The notes under the pieces were generated by a model. The model made no database searches. It was not told the DNA's origin and was given only the letters and a program-made list of their open reading frames with translations. Positions 15,599 to 16,593 of a stretch of DNA of 16,593 bases are shown piece by piece. The stretch covers positions 1 through 16,593 of the forward strand of contig JAMOTN010000076.1 of the NCBI GenBank assembly GCA_027062325.1, in the 5' to 3' direction. Numbering within the stretch: position 1 is the stretch's first letter; each line of letters starts with the position of its first letter. Source of the stretch: a bacterium (GTDB lineage: Bacteria; JAMOTN01). The translations under genes were made by a program, and so were the position numbers.

Positions 15599-15865
15599 AT
15601 GATTAAACCCTTTAATAGGGGGGAATGGGGAATTCTTATTGAGGATAAAAATAGGGAGAACCAAAACTGGAAACCTGTTTTATGGGAAGAGGGTGGAAGA
15701 TTCAAATATTATGGTTCTTCTAGAGTCATTACTACTGAGATGAGGGAACCATCGAAGGCATGTTATATAAAGACAAGAGGAACTATTGCTAATGAAGTTC
15801 ACACTTTGAGAAGTGTAAAGGTGAAATTTTATGTGAGAGAACTTCCTGCGGCTAACTGTGGCTAA
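15599..15865 (+). CDS. Unidentified short ORF, probably the intact front part of a decaying gene
   Basis: An 88-residue product from the ATG at 15599 (the in-frame GTG at 15587 is the alternative; GTGGAAG lies before the ATG). It looks like real protein: mixed hydrophobic and charged residues with Trp and Tyr (NRGEWGILIEDKN, WKPVLWEEGGRFKYYG, HTLRSVKVKFYVRE). I recognise no family. The last residues (LPAANCG) break the pattern, and a neighbouring frame continues with protein-like sequence, so a frameshift near 15840 is likely. It lies 230 bp after the CARF-HEPN gene on the same strand, so a link to it is possible but unproven. Confidence 0.45.
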   Translation: MIKPFNRGEWGILIEDKNRENQNWKPVLWEEGGRFKYYGSSRVITTEMREPSKACYIKTRGTIANEVHTLRSVKVKFYVRELPAANCG

Positions 15866-16049
15866 AGTAGAAGTTGGAGTTTATCAAATAAAGAAAATTG
15901 AAGATGATCATGCAGAACTGGAATTAATTGGTTCGTATAGAAATGAGGAGTAGAATTTACTACCAGCAATGTTTTTAAAAGAGGCAATCAAAGCCGCAGT
16001 AGAAAAGGCAGTCATGTATAATTGCAGAGGTGTTTTTAGGTGGAATTGA
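15842..16049 (+). pseudogene. Out-of-frame continuation of the preceding ORF, with an in-frame stop
   Basis: In the next frame the sequence reads FLRLTVAKVEVGVYQIKKI then DDHAELELIGSYRNEE to a TAG at 15951-15953, then on in the same frame as NLLPAMFLKEAIKAAVEKAV to a TGA at 16047-16049. No start codon with a ribosome site opens this frame. The simplest reading is one gene carrying a frameshift near 15840 and a nonsense change. Two unrelated small genes are the alternative. Confidence 0.4.
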
Positions 16050-16198
16050 AGAAATTTAAAGTATTGAGAGGTCAGTTACGTAGAAAATTAATAAGAAAAA
16101 AGCCAAATTTTAACTGGACTTTAGGAGGAGCATTGAGAATTGCATATTTCGAGGGGCGGCATCTTGAAAGAGAGCAAGGAACAAGGGGAATAGTATAA
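16046..16198 (+). CDS. Very small basic ORF, unidentified
   Basis: A 50-residue ORF from a TTG that overlaps the preceding TGA (TTGA). It is strongly basic in its first half (VLRGQLRRKLIRKK), then NFNWTLGGALRIAYFEG and REQGTRGIV. The stop-start overlap hints at coupling with the degraded frame before it, but the start is weak and I recognise no family. It may be the tail of the same decayed gene. Confidence 0.25.
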   Translation: MKKFKVLRGQLRRKLIRKKPNFNWTLGGALRIAYFEGRHLEREQGTRGIV

Positions 16199-16360
16199 TA
16201 ATTAAAATTTCAGAGAAGTTTTCATGAGAGGTTTCTTGGAGAAGATGAAGAAGATTATTGTTTTTATAATTTTTTATAATTTTGTTTCTTGTTGATAATT
16301 TCCGGTTTAAGATAATGTTGTGAAATTTTGTAGGTTAGGTTGATCATCTTAGGGGATAGA

Positions 16361-16366
16361 TATAAT
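16361..16366 (+). promoter_or_regulatory. -10 box upstream of a potentially structured RNA
   Basis: A perfect TATAAT follows TTGATC (16340-16345) at a short 15-bp spacing, or GGTTGA at 17 bp. No gene with a ribosome site begins downstream on this strand before the window end, so if it is active it would make a short non-coding transcript from about 16373. Confidence 0.35.
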
Positions 16367-16370
16367 TACC

Positions 16371-16510
16371 TTTGCGTTTTTTTGTAAGTGGTGTGTACTC
16401 CACTAGGGCAAATATGGTAAAGAAAAGCGTTTAGCCAGGAGCTGTGGAGGGGCTTAGTGTTTGAGATCTCTTGCCCTTTTAACCAGCGAGGAATCTGGGT
16501 AGTGTGCAAA
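16371..16510 (+). ncRNA. Candidate structured RNA of about 140 bases (class unknown)
   Basis: Possible pairings seen by eye: outer TTTGC (16371-16375) with GCAAA (16506-16510); hairpin AGTGG (16387-16391) with CCACT (16400-16404); a long-range AGGGCAA (16405-16411) with TTGCCCT (16471-16477); and hairpin CCAG (16483-16486) with CTGG (16495-16498). An alternative CACTA (16401-16405) with TAGTG (16455-16459) would exclude two of these. No known motif of 6S, SRP RNA, tmRNA, RNase P or a common riboswitch is visible. It could equally be the 3' untranslated region of the minus-strand gene at the edge. Confidence 0.3.
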
Positions 16511-16517
16511 TGTGAAT

Positions 16518-16593
16518 TTAAATTTTATTGTCTGTGATGATAAAAACATGTTTTCCCTTATCCGTTAGTAAGTGTTCGGCAATGAAACCAAAA
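16518..16593 (-). CDS. 3' end of an unidentified minus-strand gene (5' part outside window)
   Basis: From the window edge the minus strand reads FGFIAEHLLTDKGKHVFIIT then DNKI and a TAA at 16520-16518. It is open for all 24 codons and has a natural composition, so this is probably the true C-terminus of a gene running leftward into the window. Too little is visible to name it. It converges on the candidate RNA. Confidence 0.5.
   Translation of the reverse strand, partial: FGFIAEHLLTDKGKHVFIITDNKI

Noticed and set aside
16261-16280. Perfect 10-bp tandem repeat tttttataat, each with a TATAAT
   Set aside because: Low-complexity AT sequence inside a small ORF; no -35 supports either copy as a promoter.
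16405-16430. AGGGCAAA reminiscent of the c-di-GMP-I riboswitch core
   Set aside because: The GAAA tetraloop, the GACGCAAAGCC part and the receptor are missing.
16454-16549. 31-codon minus-strand ORF with an AAGGGA-like ribosome site (ATG at 16549)
   Set aside because: It overlaps another minus frame that is open to the window edge and looks more like a real protein C-terminus (16518-16593); the ORF itself is too short and lacks a family.
15366-16593. CRISPR array downstream of the CARF-HEPN gene
   Set aside because: No direct repeat of 23-37 bases recurs with regular spacing; only a 15-bp and a 10-bp tandem duplication are present.

Overview
The window is AT-rich bacterial chromosomal DNA with tightly packed genes on both strands. 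It suggests an anaerobic, possibly thermophilic bacterium outside the usual model lineages. The pointers are type IV pilin-like genes, microcompartment shell genes with a CoA-acylating aldehyde dehydrogenase, a CRISPR-linked CARF-HEPN protein and strong purine-rich ribosome binding sites. No rRNA, tRNA or other marker is present that fixes the phylum, so none is assigned.

Left part (1-3700). The 3' end of a TrmL-type SpoU tRNA methyltransferase meets, head-on, a five-gene minus-strand operon. That operon runs from a membrane-anchored helical protein (first gene) through four prepilin-like proteins with class III signal peptides. None of the four has the usual Gly before the cleavage site.

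Middle part (3700-8850). An AddB-like PD-(D/E)XK nuclease with a four-Cys cluster is read to the right from a promoter that predicts a leaderless mRNA. Facing it is a minus-strand operon: HD-domain phosphohydrolase, TilS (tRNA-Ile lysidine synthetase) and MtnA (methylthioribose-1-phosphate isomerase). TilS and MtnA overlap by 64 bp.

Microcompartment part (8850-11220). Divergent from that operon are a BMC-H hexamer shell gene closed by a strong terminator, an EutN/CcmL vertex gene with its own -10 box, and an EutE/PduP-like aldehyde dehydrogenase with an N-terminal helix of the encapsulation-peptide type. No signature enzyme, phosphotransacylase or other shell gene is in view, so this is a minimal or satellite locus. 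MtnA next door raises the possibility of deoxypentose or methylthioribose salvage feeding an aldehyde to the compartment; this is inference.

Right part (11260-16593). A large lipoprotein gene (minus) is divergent from an orphan CARF-HEPN RNase gene of the Csx1/TM1812 type, with no other cas gene or CRISPR array visible. After it comes about 1.2 kb with no long intact gene: a short unidentified ORF that continues in another frame (probably decaying), several very small ORFs, a promoter-like box followed by a potentially structured RNA, and at the edge the last 24 codons of an unidentified minus-strand gene.
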